From NCBI RefSeq assembly GCF_030813795.1, contig NZ_JAUSUX010000017.1:1-54573 (forward strand): a stretch of DNA of 54,573 nucleotides, given 5' to 3'. Shown here piece by piece: positions 9,901-18,579 of this stretch. The translations under genes were made by a program, and so were the position numbers. This stretch comes from Desulfofundulus luciae. Lineage in GTDB: Bacteria; Bacillota; Desulfotomaculia; Desulfotomaculales; Desulfovirgulaceae. Position 1 is the first letter of the stretch. Every line of letters starts with the position of its first letter. The notes under the pieces are model-generated. The model did not search any database. It was not told the DNA's origin and saw only the letters and a program-made list of their open reading frames with translations.

Positions 9901-10651
9901 TATCTTCACGGACAATCCGTATTTGTTCGAAGCGGTCCTTCACCCGGCGCAGGGTTTCCGCTACAAACTGGAAGCGGGGATTGTCGAACAGGGCCTCCTG
10001 TACACCGGCCATAAAGCGGAAACGGGTCAGCCGGCAGACCTCGCCTATTTCCCGCAAGAAATTCAAGTCGAGAATCAGTTCCTGGTCCTTGCGGGTCCGC
10101 AGGTAGTCGAGGAGTTCATCAACAACCAGTAAAAGACCGTAATCAGGGTAAACCTCCTGAAAAGCATTCATCATTTCAATGAGAGGGTCTTTGTTATTGG
10201 TGACTTTATCCGCATCCGGAAACTGGTACTCTACTCCCATTCCAGCCAGATGTTCTTCCAGCTCGGCACAGATAATGTTCCGCAGGGACATGGTTGTGGA
10301 ACCAATTTCGGTCCTGATGACTTTAAACTTTCCGGCGATGGCCCTAGCCTTTTCCGACACAGCCGGGTTGCGTATTGCCCCGGCCATCTCCGGATATTCG
10401 GCCACCGCAGAGACTACCGACATTAAGTGGGATTTACCGGTACCGTAGTTTCCTACGATCAGCAATCCCTTGTTATCCTGGGGGTTATCATATTGAAGTT
10501 GAGGAAAAACAACGCCTGCAAGCTGCTCGGCCATGCGGTCGGAGATTACATAGGTTTCAACTAACTGGTAAGCTCTGGCTCTAGCGTCGGCTTCACGCAA
10601 TTGGACGATAGTCTCTATAGGTTCAAAATGAATCAGGTCATTGTATTTCAC
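6971..10651 (-). CDS. brxC: DUF6079-type AAA+ ATPase, BrxC/PglY-like
   Basis: A 1226-residue P-loop ATPase of the DUF6079 type, which belongs with the large BrxC/PglY ATPases of BREX systems. Walker A is GNYGTGKS (about 67-74) and Walker B is LLLVVDE (173-179), followed by an arginine-rich helical region. The long C-terminal part is helical, with a CPHC pair near residue 1088 that has no obvious second knuckle. It should act in the cytoplasm as the core motor or scaffold of the defence complex with the methyltransferase. I chose the GTG at 10651 because GGTGGGAG precedes it and because a longer frame would run into the brxF gene. The gap to the brxF stop is 16 bp, so the genes form an operon. 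The gene symbol is by analogy; the DUF6079 family assignment is firmer. Confidence 0.8.
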   Translation of the reverse strand: MKYNDLIHFEPIETIVQLREADARARAYQLVETYVISDRMAEQLAGVVFPQLQYDNPQDNKGLLIVGNYGTGKSHLMSVVSAVAEYPEMAGAIRNPAVSEKARAIAGKFKVIRTEIGSTTMSLRNIICAELEEHLAGMGVEYQFPDADKVTNNKDPLIEMMNAFQEVYPDYGLLLVVDELLDYLRTRKDQELILDLNFLREIGEVCRLTRFRFMAGVQEALFDNPRFQFVAETLRRVKDRFEQIRIVREDIAYVVAERLLRKDDRQKALIREHLQRFTRLYGTMAERMDEFVALFPVHPAYLETFEQVYVAEKREVLKTISGAMKKLLDEEVPETAPGLIAYDSYWQNLKDNPSFRSIPEIREVIEKSQVLESRIQQAFTRPQYKPVALRIIHALSVHRLTTGDIYSPLGVTAEELRDDLCLFLPLPEEDADFLKTTVESVLREILRTVSGQFISFNQENGQYYLDLKKDIDFDSLIEQKAETLNESQLDRYYFEALARAMECPEVTYVPNFRIWEHEIEWRAKKVSRLGYLFFGAPNERSTAHPPRDFYLYFLQPFDPPHFEDEIKPDEVFFRLVQRDESFNQALKLFAGAREMASTASKGTRQVYENKANEHLKTIVKWLRSNITTAFEVTCRGVARKFVEWIRGNAAPHSSIRDLVNLAGSICLASHFEEQAPDYPAFSTLITSKNRPQAAQEAIRWILGQIKTRQGTAVLDALELLDGDKLRPQQSRYARHILDQLNRKGPGQVLKRDEIIADFRGVEYEPRFRLEPEWVVVILASLIHSGDITLSLTGKKIDASNLEELGRTPLADLVIFKHIERPRDLPVGPLQALFEFFGLPPGLVVNPATREEAIRQLQEAVDKLLERTLLARQEIQQGVSLWDISLFDEKKKTDLRQALDAFKEFLESLKVFNTPGKLKNFRYGESDINAQKSHLDSLRKIEELAALAREIMPLTSYLATAEAVLPAEAEWSRKAREQRANLIAKISGADELADPNLRREIVHVLTELKNSYIDSYLQAHAKARLNATGDQKKSELLKDERLGKLGKLAGIELMPRAQLTGFQNRLAELKTCFSLTVEDLKGTPVCPHCRFRPAEEPVKVPAEAALRQLEDDLERLYGDWTRTLAANLEDPTVKENIYLLKPEQQKALETVVREQQLPYVVDASFVKAVQEVLSGMEKVLVKVDDLKKALGVGGTPCTISEFQKRFEDYVQSLTRGRDPGKVRIVLE

Positions 10652-10667
10652 GACACTCCCACCTTTG

Positions 10668-11126
10668 TTAAATTTGACAAACCAGAGCATCAACTTCAGA
10701 ATACTTCCTGTACTCCGGGTGACCGGGCTCGGCATAAATCAGTGTGCGGCCTTCAAATTTTCCACTCCATGCAGCCACGATGGTCCGGGTGCGGCTGATG
10801 TGTTGAAGCAGGCGTAAAGGGTCCTGCTGAAGACCAGGGTCAAAGAGTATCTCGATATTATCCAATAGAACAGTATCTCCTGCCGTATCTATAATTGCCT
10901 CAACGATCCTGGGCAGCCGCAAGGGGCGAACCCGGCCGGGGTATTCAAGCAGTTTCTGGCTCAGTATCAGGTTCAGATTAATGTAAGGATAACCCGCCTC
11001 ATTGGACAGTTGAAGAAGAGCCCGGGTTTTCCCGGACGCATCCGGCCCAACCAATAACACTAATTGATAATAACGCGACCGGGCTGCCTCTATATGTCTT
11101 TTCAGATCCTCTATTTTACCACTCAT
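10668..11126 (-). CDS. brxF: BrxF-like small P-loop protein (BREX type 3)
   Basis: A 152-residue single-domain ATPase with Walker A GPDASGKT at 27-34 and a Walker-B-like VLLDN at 86-90. Size and sequence fit BrxF, the small P-loop protein that opens type 3 BREX operons, and here it is the first gene before a DUF6079 ATPase and a zinc-ribbon methyltransferase, the same order. Its exact task in BREX is not established. Start choice: ATG at 11126 with GGTGAT upstream, or GTG at 11135 three codons earlier; neither has a strong ribosome site. No clear promoter is visible in the 110 bp upstream, between it and the glmS terminator. Confidence 0.8.
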   Translation of the reverse strand: MSGKIEDLKRHIEAARSRYYQLVLLVGPDASGKTRALLQLSNEAGYPYINLNLILSQKLLEYPGRVRPLRLPRIVEAIIDTAGDTVLLDNIEILFDPGLQQDPLRLLQHISRTRTIVAAWSGKFEGRTLIYAEPGHPEYRKYSEVDALVCQI

Positions 11127-11226
11127 AGTAATCACCGGTGCTCATGGTTCGACGGAATCTGGCGAAAATCCTGCCAAAAATAGCAGTCGTTGCTGCAGTT
11201 CCGGGTGTGATGCAACCAGCCAGAGC

Positions 11227-11264
11227 TAAAAAAAACAGGGCGAGGTTCCATCCTTTCCTCGCCC
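11227..11264 (-). terminator. Rho-independent terminator after glmS
   Basis: Reading leftwards, an 8-bp GC-rich stem (GGGCGAGG with CCTCGCCC, arms 11264-11257 and 11245-11238) is followed after two bases by eight T residues. It lies 110 bp past the glmS stop and insulates the defence island from glmS transcription. Confidence 0.85.
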
Positions 11265-11283
11265 ATACCTATTTCATTTCAAT

Positions 11284-11341
11284 TCAGTTTACCACTTTAT
11301 TACCAAGTCTACGACTCATACTCAGTTCACAACTTTATTCC
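11284..11341. repeat. Pair of ~20-bp imperfect direct repeats between glmS and its terminator
   Basis: Copies at 11284-11304 and 11322-11341 both begin TCAGTT and share ACTTTATT, with two substitutions and a one-base length difference. They are AT-rich unlike the flanking genes. They sit at the border of the defence island and may be worn remains of an insertion, but nothing else supports that. Confidence 0.35.
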
Positions 11342-11374
11342 ATGAAAACACGAAAGAACTAATCCTGCCTCTCC

Positions 11375-13204
11375 CTACTCCACCGTCACGCTCTTGGCCA
11401 GGTTGCGGGGCTGGTCCACGTCACAGCCCCTGACCACGGCCATCTGGTAGGCCAGGAGCTGCAGGGGTATAACGGCCAGCACGGGGGCCAGGACGGGGTT
11501 GGTGGGCGGGATGTAGAGCACGTGATCGGCCACCTTTTCCAGTTCCTTCTGCCCCTCCATGGCCAGGGCGATTACCGTGGCGTCCCGGGCCTTCACCTCT
11601 TTGATGTTGCTCAGGGTTTTTTCAAAGAGGTTCTTCTGGGTGGCCAGGGCGACCACCGGCACGCCCTCTTCAATCAGGGCCAGGGTGCCGTGCTTTAATT
11701 CCCCGGCGGCGTAGGCTTCGGCGTGTATATAGGAGATTTCCTTCAGCTTCAAGGAACCTTCCAGGGCCACGGCATGGTCCAGGCCCCGGCCGATGAAGAA
11801 GACATCCTCGGCCCTGCCGTACATCCGGGCGAGATCCCTGATCAGGTGGCCGTTGCCCAGGATCAGTTCCGCCCGGCTGTCCAGCTGTCTCAACTCCCGG
11901 ATGATCGCCCGCCTTTCCTCAAGGGTAATGGTGCCCCGTACCGCGGCCAGGTGCAGGGCAATCAGGTACATGGCCACCAGCTGGGTGGTATAGGCTTTGG
12001 TGGAGGCCACGGCGATCTCGGGGCCGGCCCAGGTATAGAGCACGTGGTCGGCTTCCCGGGCAATGGAGCTGTCCACCACGTTGGTCACGGCCAGCACCGG
12101 AGCACCCAGACGCCTGGCTTCCCTCAAGGCGGCCAGGGTATCGGCGGTCTCCCCCGACTGGCTGATTACTATCACCAGCGTACCTTCATCAATAAGAGGC
12201 TGGCGGTAGCGGAATTCCGAAGCGATATCCACCTCCACCGGTACGCGGGCCAGTTGTTCGATCACATACTTGCCCACCAGGCCGGCGTGGTAGGCGGTGC
12301 CGCAGGCGGTGATAAATATTTTACGCAGGCTTCTTAGCTTATCGTCATCAAGCTCCAGTTCCTTGAGCACCACCGCCGAATCGTCACCGGCCAGGCGGCC
12401 CTTCAAGGTATCCCGCAGGGCCCGGGGCTGCTCGTGGATCTCTTTGAGCATGAAATGGGCAAAGCCGTTTTTTTCCGCCTGGGCGGCTTCCCATTTTACC
12501 TCAAAGACCCGTTTCTCCACCGGCTCCCCGCACCGGTTAAAAATCTTTACTTCTTCCGGCGTAAGTACGGCCATCTCGCCGTCGTCCAGGATGTATGTGC
12601 GCCGGGTATGGGCCAGCAGGGCGGGGATATCGGAAGCCAGGAAGTTTTCGCCCTGACCCAGGCCCACCACCAGGGGGCTGTCCTGGCGCACGGCCACCAG
12701 TTTATCCGGCTCGTCAGCAGACAGCACCACCATGGCGTAGGAACCCCGGATGTGCTCCACCACCCGGCGTACCGCCTCTACCAGATCACCCCGGTAAAAG
12801 TGTTCCACCAGGTGGGGAAGCACCTCCGTGTCCGTTTCGGAAGTAAACTGGTGGCCCCGGGAGCTCAGCCATTCCCTCAGTTCCAGGTAGTTCTCAATAA
12901 TCCCGTTGTGCACCACGGCAAAACGCCCGGAACAGTCGATGTGGGGGTGGGCATTGGTGTCCGAAGGGCGGCCGTGGGTGGCCCAGCGGGTGTGCCCGAT
13001 GCCGGTTCGCGCCCGGCCGTTGTAACCCTGTAACCTTTCCGCCAGGCCGGCCAGCTTGCCCGCCTGCTTGTGCACCTTAATGACCCCGTCTTCCAGAACG
13101 GCAATGCCGGCTGAATCATAACCGCGGTATTCCAGTTTGGCCAGCCCGCCAAGGAGTATGGGTACGGCCCGCCGGGGGCCGGTATAGCCAACGATGCCAC
13201 ACAT
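11375..13204 (-). CDS. glmS: Glutamine-fructose-6-phosphate aminotransferase (isomerising)
   Basis: Makes glucosamine-6-phosphate from fructose-6-phosphate and glutamine, the first committed step to UDP-GlcNAc for peptidoglycan. The 609-residue length is normal for the family. The N-terminal glutaminase domain starts MCGIVGY with Cys2 as nucleophile after Met removal. Two SIS sugar-binding domains follow (ITACGTAYHAG and related motifs), and the protein ends with the canonical DQPRNLAKSVTVE. The ATG at 13204 has GGAGG eight bases upstream; a longer open frame to 13339 runs into the ribozyme and is not translated. Control is by the glmS ribozyme just upstream, which lowers the mRNA when product accumulates. 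It is last in the cdaA-cdaR-glmM-glmS cluster and is followed by a terminator. Confidence 0.97.
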   Translation of the reverse strand: MCGIVGYTGPRRAVPILLGGLAKLEYRGYDSAGIAVLEDGVIKVHKQAGKLAGLAERLQGYNGRARTGIGHTRWATHGRPSDTNAHPHIDCSGRFAVVHNGIIENYLELREWLSSRGHQFTSETDTEVLPHLVEHFYRGDLVEAVRRVVEHIRGSYAMVVLSADEPDKLVAVRQDSPLVVGLGQGENFLASDIPALLAHTRRTYILDDGEMAVLTPEEVKIFNRCGEPVEKRVFEVKWEAAQAEKNGFAHFMLKEIHEQPRALRDTLKGRLAGDDSAVVLKELELDDDKLRSLRKIFITACGTAYHAGLVGKYVIEQLARVPVEVDIASEFRYRQPLIDEGTLVIVISQSGETADTLAALREARRLGAPVLAVTNVVDSSIAREADHVLYTWAGPEIAVASTKAYTTQLVAMYLIALHLAAVRGTITLEERRAIIRELRQLDSRAELILGNGHLIRDLARMYGRAEDVFFIGRGLDHAVALEGSLKLKEISYIHAEAYAAGELKHGTLALIEEGVPVVALATQKNLFEKTLSNIKEVKARDATVIALAMEGQKELEKVADHVLYIPPTNPVLAPVLAVIPLQLLAYQMAVVRGCDVDQPRNLAKSVTVE

Positions 13205-13344
13205 ATGGAAAACCTCCAGCAAAAAGGTTTTTAGTCTAACAATTAGAAATGCCGGGGCACAGAAAGGCCTCCGGCAGAGAAAGGGGCTTTTGTAAAAAGA
13301 AGGAACGGGGGTAATTTCGTAGAACGGCCTCCTACCCATATGCC

Positions 13345-13512
13345 ACCGGACACCCTTTGTCCCGGCCGTTGCCGGCCGGTTTTGTAGTGTCGTTCACGGT
13401 CGTGGCCAACCGGGGAGCACCCGCCGAAAACTTCGATAAACTCCCTCCTCGTCAACCCGGAACACCCGTTAAATCAACTGGCTAACCGGCAATTTCCGGG
13501 TTCTGGCGCTTT
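13345..13512 (-). ncRNA. glmS ribozyme: glmS self-cleaving ribozyme (GlcN6P riboswitch)
   Basis: The 365-bp gap between glmM and glmS holds the conserved glmS ribozyme on the leftward strand. The cleavage-site segment AAAGCGCCAGAAC puts the scissile bond between 13510 and 13509. Core elements follow in order: TTGACGAGG, GTTTATCG, TTTTCGGCGG, CTCCCCGGTTG and GGACAAAGG. These match the Bacillus glmS ribozyme core. Glucosamine-6-phosphate acts as the cofactor for self-cleavage, and the cleaved message is degraded. About 140 nt of leader remain before the glmS ATG, in which I see only the ribosome site. Confidence 0.95.
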
Positions 13513-13569
13513 AGTTTTCAGTTGTCCCGAAAGATTAGCGCTTCCCACCCCCTTCCAAAAAACCCTCGT

Positions 13570-14907
13570 TTAAGAGGATACCTTGCGGATTACGTCTACC
13601 AGCTCGCCGGCAATGGACCGCAGGAGGTCCATATCCCGGCCCTCAACCATCACCCGCACCAGGGGCTCGGTGCCCGAAGGGCGCACCAGGATGCGCCCCT
13701 GCCCGGCCAGGCGTTCTTCCTGCTCCCGGATGGCCCGGGCCAGTACGGGACTGTTCATCACCTTATCCTTATCGGTTACCCGGACGTTTTCCAGCAACTG
13801 CGGCAGCTTCTCCATCTGGGCGGCCAGTTCCTGCAGGGTTGCCCCCGTTTCCCGCACCACCTGCAGGAGCTGCAGGGCGGTTAAAATGCCGTCCCCGGTG
13901 GTATTGTAATCCAGCATGATGATGTGCCCGCTCTGCTCCCCGCCAAAGGTGGCTCCCGAGCGCAGCAACTCCTCCAGGACGTAACGGTCCCCCACCCGGG
14001 TCTTCAGCACCCGGATGCCGCTCTGCCCCAGGGCCAGGTCCAGCCCCAGGTTGCTCATCACCGTGGCCACCACCGTATTTTTGGCCAGCCGGCCCTTTTT
14101 CTGGAGGGCCCGGGCCAGGATAACCATAATCTGGTCGCCGTCCACCGGGTTGCCCCGGCCGTCCACGGCGATTACCCGGTCGGCATCCCCGTCATGGGCC
14201 AGCCCCAGATGGGCGCCGTGCTCCAGCACCGCCTCCTGCAGGGCGGCCGGGTGGGTGGAGCCGCAGCCGGCATTGATATTGACCCCGTCGGGGGTGTTGA
14301 ATATGGGGATGACTTCCGCACCCAGTTCCGCCAGCACCCGGGGGGCAACCCGGGAGGCGGCCCCGTTGGCGCAGTCCACCACCACCTTCAAGCCGGAAAA
14401 GTCACAGGATACGGTATCCTTTAAAAAGGCCACGTAACGGTCCACCGCATCGACTACCGGGTAAGCACGGCCCACCCCCGCCCCCACGGGAGCGGGAATG
14501 CGGTCGGGACAGGAAACCAGTTGCTCGATTTCCTCTTCCATCCCGTCGGACAGCTTGTAGCCGCTGGCTCCGAAAAACTTGATCCCATTGTCACCCATGG
14601 GATTGTGGGAAGCAGATATGACCACTCCCCCGGCGGCACCCAGGGCCCTGGTGAGGTAGGCAATGGACGCGGTGGGCATGACCCCCACCTTGAGGACATT
14701 GACCCCGGCCGAACATATCCCGGCCGTAAGGGCGGCCTCCAGCATGTCGGAGGAAATGCGGGTATCCCAGCCGACCACCAGGCTTGCCCCCGGCAGGCCC
14801 CGGGAAAGGACGTAAGCCCCCGCCCGGCCCAGCTTTAAGGCCAGTTCCGGGGTAAGCTCCCGGTTGGCTACCCCCCGGACGCCGTCGGTACCAAATATTG
14901 CTCCCAT
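13570..14907 (-). CDS. glmM: Phosphoglucosamine mutase
   Basis: Converts glucosamine-6-phosphate to glucosamine-1-phosphate, the step after GlmS in UDP-GlcNAc synthesis. At 445 residues it is full length. The phosphoserine is Ser100 in ISASHNP, the magnesium loop is DGDADR, and the C-terminal phosphate-binding loop is [15 protein letters not shown] at 14907 is preceded by AGGAG. The gene has its own strong promoter 70 bp upstream, although cdaA and cdaR lie in the same direction. A short CCTC/GAGG hairpin with a T run overlaps the stop and is too weak to be called a terminator. In other Firmicutes GlmM binds CdaA and tunes its activity, which fits this gene order. Confidence 0.97.
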   Translation of the reverse strand: MGAIFGTDGVRGVANRELTPELALKLGRAGAYVLSRGLPGASLVVGWDTRISSDMLEAALTAGICSAGVNVLKVGVMPTASIAYLTRALGAAGGVVISASHNPMGDNGIKFFGASGYKLSDGMEEEIEQLVSCPDRIPAPVGAGVGRAYPVVDAVDRYVAFLKDTVSCDFSGLKVVVDCANGAASRVAPRVLAELGAEVIPIFNTPDGVNINAGCGSTHPAALQEAVLEHGAHLGLAHDGDADRVIAVDGRGNPVDGDQIMVILARALQKKGRLAKNTVVATVMSNLGLDLALGQSGIRVLKTRVGDRYVLEELLRSGATFGGEQSGHIIMLDYNTTGDGILTALQLLQVVRETGATLQELAAQMEKLPQLLENVRVTDKDKVMNSPVLARAIREQEERLAGQGRILVRPSGTEPLVRVMVEGRDMDLLRSIAGELVDVIRKVSS

Positions 14908-14972
14908 GGTCAGAGTCTCCTTTCACGTTCACCCGCAGGAAGTAATTCCAAGATCACGTCCAAACACTGATA

Positions 14973-15001
14973 ATTATATCCACACCCATTGAAGAGGTCA
15001 A
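14973..15001 (-). promoter_or_regulatory. Strong sigma-A promoter for glmM-glmS
   Basis: Leftward TTGACC (15001-14996), a 17-bp spacer and perfect TATAAT (14978-14973), about 65 bp before the glmM start and downstream of the cdaR stop. Confidence 0.8.
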
Positions 15002-15097
15002 TTTTTTGTCTGGAAGTTTGACTTCACTAACAATAATATGATCAGGGATAACTTCCGGTCATGTCACTCCTGGCAAATCCCTGCAGCCACCCGTTTT

Positions 15098-16042
15098 TCA
15101 TTGATTTTGTTCTTCAGGCGGCGTTCTTTCAGGAGGGCTTTCCGGCAATGGGGAAAGGCGTACCGTAACCTGCACCTGCTCGGGACGCATGACCACCCCG
15201 TTCCCGGGAGCAACCAGGCCAACCCTTCGTACCATGTCCTGACTGACCCCGCTGATATCCACCGGGACAGTGTTTACCCTTTGGACACCTTCCAGTACCG
15301 GCGCCGGTGCCGATACCTGGATCACATCGGGCTCCACCCTTACCTCCTCCACACGGTAACCTGCCGCGGGAGTCCCCCTTACCTGGGGTTCCACCGGCAC
15401 TTCTTTTACCGGCATGGCCAGAACGGGAACGGTCACCCTGACCACAGGGGGAAATACGCTGACCCCCCGGGGCAGGCCGGTGAGTGTTGCCGATCTTTCC
15501 ACCGTTCCGCTGGCACCCTGTACGTCAACGGTCGCCGTTACCCGGGTAACGGCATTGACCAGCCGCTCCGGTCCTTTCAGGTGCACCAGCGGCGGGTCCA
15601 CCGTAGCGGCCAGGGCACTGTAACCGGCGGCGGGTTCCCCCCTGAAGGTCACCGCCACCGGGACTTCCTTTTCTACTATCCTGTCCACCTGCACCCGCAC
15701 CCGGGAGGGGGACACCTGGATCACCCGGATGCCGGGTGGAGCACTCACATTTACCGTCAGCTCGTTTTCCCCCGGGGTGATGCCGGATAAGTCCACCACC
15801 GCCTGGAAATCACCCGGGGTAAGGGTGGTCAGCTGGCCCCGGCTGCCCTGGGCCCGCACATTCACCGTTGACGGCAACCCGGTCACCAGGTAACCGCCGG
15901 GCACCCCCCGCCCCCGCAGGGAAACATTAAACGGGCGTTCGTCCAGGGGGTTCTGCTCGTTGGTTACGTAAACCCACAGGATCAGGGCCATCAGCAGTGA
16001 CAGGATTTGCAGGGAAAGATTGCGCCAGTTTAAACGGGGCAA
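15098..16042 (-). CDS. cdaR: CdaA regulator CdaR, YbbR-domain membrane protein
   Basis: A 314-residue protein with one N-terminal transmembrane helix (about residues 8-26, LSLQILSLLMALILWVYV) followed by tandem extracytoplasmic YbbR-type beta domains of about 75-80 residues. Repeated phrases such as RGVP/RGEPAAGY/RGTPAAGYR mark the domain units. Family members anchor outside the membrane and modulate the diadenylate cyclase CdaA. The TTG at 16042 with GGAGGTG eight bases upstream is the best start. It sits 21 bp after cdaA, so the two are cotranscribed. Low conservation is normal for this family, and the call is firm because of gene order. Confidence 0.92.
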   Translation of the reverse strand: MPRLNWRNLSLQILSLLMALILWVYVTNEQNPLDERPFNVSLRGRGVPGGYLVTGLPSTVNVRAQGSRGQLTTLTPGDFQAVVDLSGITPGENELTVNVSAPPGIRVIQVSPSRVRVQVDRIVEKEVPVAVTFRGEPAAGYSALAATVDPPLVHLKGPERLVNAVTRVTATVDVQGASGTVERSATLTGLPRGVSVFPPVVRVTVPVLAMPVKEVPVEPQVRGTPAAGYRVEEVRVEPDVIQVSAPAPVLEGVQRVNTVPVDISGVSQDMVRRVGLVAPGNGVVMRPEQVQVTVRLSPLPESPPERTPPEEQNQ

Positions 16043-16063
16043 AAAGGAACACCTCCGGGACTC

Positions 16064-16885
16064 CTACTGTTTGCGGAACCACAAAAAAGCCAGGGAGCGT
16101 CCCCTTTGCGGCTCGAACGCTCCGGCCAGGCGGTCGGCCAGGGCAGGCTCGTCCAGGTTTCTGGCCAGCACACCCTCCACGGCCAGGGAAATGATCCCCG
16201 TCTCCTCGGAAACAATCACCGCCAGGGCATCCGAAACTTCCGTAACGCCGATACCCGCCCGGTGGCGGGTGCCCAATCCCCTGGCTACATCGGGGCTTTC
16301 CGTCAGGGGTAACAGGCACGCCGCCGATGCCACCCGGTCGCCCCGGATGATCACCGCTCCGTCATGCAAAGGGGTGTTGGGCTCAAAAATATTGAGCAGC
16401 AATTCTGCCGTCACCAGGCCGTCGATTTTAATGCCCGTATCGATGTACTCCTCCAGGCCGGTCGCCCGCTCCAGGACAATGAGCGCACCGGTACGCCGGC
16501 GGGACAGGAGACTGGCCGCCCGCACCACCTGGCTGATGGTCCGGGAACGATCGTCCTCACCCTGGTGAATGAGCGAGCTGGTAAAAAAGCGGCCTCCCCC
16601 CAGCTTTTCCAGCGCCCGGCGCAGTTCGGGCTGAAAAACTATGGGCAGGGCGACCACCAGGGCGGTCATGGCCTGCCGCAGCAGCCAGTGAAAAGTGTAT
16701 AAATGCAGCCAGCTGCTTAAAGCCGTGGCCACCAGCAGAACGGCCAGGCCTTTGAGGAGCTGTACCGCCCGGGTGCCCTTAATCAACAGAATTAACCGGT
16801 AGAGAACAAAGGCCACAATAAGGATGTCGATGATACTGGTGAGATTAAACAGATCCAGGTTCAGGGCCTTGAGCTGCTCCAGCAA
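16064..16885 (-). CDS. cdaA: Membrane diadenylate cyclase (c-di-AMP synthase)
   Basis: Makes cyclic di-AMP from two ATP; the messenger controls potassium and osmolyte balance and cell-wall homeostasis. In its 273 residues there are three predicted membrane helices in the first ~90 residues, then a DisA_N catalytic domain with the signature DGA (175-177) and RHR (207-209) motifs. The start is TTG at 16885 behind GGGGGAAAG. It heads the cdaA-cdaR-glmM-glmS cluster. A TATAAT box lies 54 bp upstream, but no convincing -35 box. Confidence 0.95.
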   Translation of the reverse strand: MLEQLKALNLDLFNLTSIIDILIVAFVLYRLILLIKGTRAVQLLKGLAVLLVATALSSWLHLYTFHWLLRQAMTALVVALPIVFQPELRRALEKLGGGRFFTSSLIHQGEDDRSRTISQVVRAASLLSRRRTGALIVLERATGLEEYIDTGIKIDGLVTAELLLNIFEPNTPLHDGAVIIRGDRVASAACLLPLTESPDVARGLGTRHRAGIGVTEVSDALAVIVSEETGIISLAVEGVLARNLDEPALADRLAGAFEPQRGRSLAFLWFRKQ

Positions 16886-16938
16886 CTTCTTTCCCCCTTC
16901 GTACCCCCGACCACGGTTAGTATTGGATTCATGAAGAC

Positions 16939-16967
16939 ATTATAACCCTTTTGCGGCTGCAAATAAA
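16939..16967 (-). promoter_or_regulatory. Possible promoter of cdaA
   Basis: A perfect leftward TATAAT (16944-16939) lies 54 bp before the cdaA start. The hexamer 17 bp upstream (TTTATT) is a poor -35 match. No terminator is visible between cimA and cdaA, so read-through from the amino acid operon is also possible. Confidence 0.4.
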
Positions 16968-16994
16968 GGAGCGCCCTTATCTAAAGGAGCGCCC
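16964..16994. repeat. Two tandem copies of a 13-bp motif between cimA and cdaA
   Basis: The motif TAAAGGAGCGCCC occurs twice with an 18-bp period, directly after the cimA stop and upstream of the cdaA -10 box. The copies are direct, so they do not form a terminator hairpin. They could be a protein-binding site or a chance duplication. Confidence 0.55.
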
Positions 16995-16998
16995 GGAT

Positions 16999-18567
16999 TT
17001 ATCTTCCATTGTTTTTGAGCAGCCCGTAGGCGATGCTGTCTACCAGGGCCTGCCAGCTTGCTTCAATGATGTTTGTGGATACCCCCACGGTGCCCCAGGA
17101 CCGCTCACCGTCCCCGGTTTCAATCAGCACCCGCACCACCGCCGCCGTGCCGTCCTTTTCATCCAGCACCCGCACCTTGTAGTCGGTGAGCTGCATGCGC
17201 CGGATGTCCGGGTAGAAAACTTCCAGGGCCTTGCGCAGGGCATTGTCCAGGGCGTTCACCGGGCCGTTTCCTTCCGCCGCCGTGTGCACCACCTGGCCGC
17301 CCACGGTCAGCTTGATGATGGCTTCGGAATACACGGGGCTGTTTTCCTTCAGCTCTATGATCACCCGCAGGCTTTCCAGCTTGAAGGGCTCCCGGTAATT
17401 GTCGTACGCCCGGCGTAGGAGCAGCTCAAAGGACCCTTCGGCGCCTTCAAACATGTACCCCTGATGTTCCAGCTCCTTAATTTCTTCCAGGAAGCGGCGC
17501 GTTTCTTCCCTGCTGGCATCGAGATTGAAGTTGAGCTCCTTTAACTTGTAGAACAGGTTGGACAGCCCGCTCAACTCGGATACCAGCACCCGCCGCTGGT
17601 TGCCCACCAGCGCCGGGTCAATATGCTCGTAGGTACGGGTGTCCTTTAAAATGGCGCTGACGTGGACCCCGCCCTTGTGGGCAAAGGCGCTGGCTCCCAC
17701 AAAGGGCTGGTGGGGGTTGGGATGCAGGTTGGCCAGCTCGCTCACATAGCGGGAGAGGTCGGTGAGCCGGGCTAATGAAGAGCGGGGGATGGTTTCGTGG
17801 CCATATTTTAAGGTAAGGTTGGGTATAACGGAACAGAGGTTGGCGTTGCCGCAGCGCTCCCCGTAGCCGTTGATGGTCCCCTGCACATGGGTGACCCCGG
17901 CCCGCACCGCCGCCAGGGTATTGGCCACGGCCAGCTCCCCGTCATTATGGCAGTGGATGCCCAGGACAACCGGGATCTCTTCCTTTACCCTTCCCACTAT
18001 AGCGGTAATTTCCTCCGGCAGGCTTCCCCCGTTGGTATCGCACAGTACCAGCCGGTCGGCTCCCCCGCGCACGGCGGCCCGTAAGGTGGCCAGGGCATAT
18101 TCGGCGTTGGCCTTGAAGCCGTCAAAAAAGTGCTCCGCATCATAGATAACCATCAGGCCCCGGCTTTTCAAATAGCCCACCGACTCTTCAATCATGGCCA
18201 GGTTTTCTTCCAGGGTGGTCCCCAGGGCCCTGGTCACGTGCAAATCCCAGGACTTGCCGAAAATGGCGGCCACGGAAACCCCGGCCGCCAGGATGCACTG
18301 GATGTTGCCGTCTTCCTGCACCGGAATACCGGGCTTGCGGGTGGACCCAAAGGCGGCAATGCGGGCATGGGACAGCCGGTGGTTTTTAATGCGCTGGAAA
18401 AAAGCCATGTCCTTGGGGTTGGAGCCGGGCCAGCCGCCTTCCACGTAGTGAAAGCCCATTTTATCAAGCTTGAGGGCAATCTTGACCTTGTCTTCCGCGG
18501 AAAAGGAAATGCCTTCCCCCTGGGAGCCGTCCCGCAGGGTGGTATCGTAAATCTCCACTACCGCCAT
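16999..18567 (-). CDS. cimA: (R)-citramalate synthase
   Basis: Condenses pyruvate with acetyl-CoA to citramalate, the entry to the threonine-independent route to isoleucine. The 522 residues comprise an N-terminal HMGL-like TIM barrel, which opens [14 protein letters not shown] and contains the metal-binding HCHNDGELA, and a C-terminal LeuA-type allosteric domain (about 380-510), expected to sense isoleucine. GGW in the [12 protein letters not shown] segment separates it from LeuA. It is last in the branched-chain operon, 12 bp after leuB; LeuC, LeuD and LeuB can process citramalate to 2-oxobutyrate. No threonine deaminase gene is in the window, which fits use of this pathway. Confidence 0.93.
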   Translation of the reverse strand: MAVVEIYDTTLRDGSQGEGISFSAEDKVKIALKLDKMGFHYVEGGWPGSNPKDMAFFQRIKNHRLSHARIAAFGSTRKPGIPVQEDGNIQCILAAGVSVAAIFGKSWDLHVTRALGTTLEENLAMIEESVGYLKSRGLMVIYDAEHFFDGFKANAEYALATLRAAVRGGADRLVLCDTNGGSLPEEITAIVGRVKEEIPVVLGIHCHNDGELAVANTLAAVRAGVTHVQGTINGYGERCGNANLCSVIPNLTLKYGHETIPRSSLARLTDLSRYVSELANLHPNPHQPFVGASAFAHKGGVHVSAILKDTRTYEHIDPALVGNQRRVLVSELSGLSNLFYKLKELNFNLDASREETRRFLEEIKELEHQGYMFEGAEGSFELLLRRAYDNYREPFKLESLRVIIELKENSPVYSEAIIKLTVGGQVVHTAAEGNGPVNALDNALRKALEVFYPDIRRMQLTDYKVRVLDEKDGTAAVVRVLIETGDGERSWGTVGVSTNIIEASWQALVDSIAYGLLKNNGR

Positions 18568-18579
18568 GGTTTCTCCCCC

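Noticed and set aside
11723-12337. A long plus-strand open frame opposite glmS
   Set aside because: It is a mirror frame of the conserved glmS coding region in GC-rich DNA, as are the other long plus-strand frames opposite the leu/ilv genes.
13243-13455. A 70-codon open frame upstream of glmS
   Set aside because: It lies across the glmS ribozyme core on the same strand. The conserved sequence there is RNA structure, not coding.
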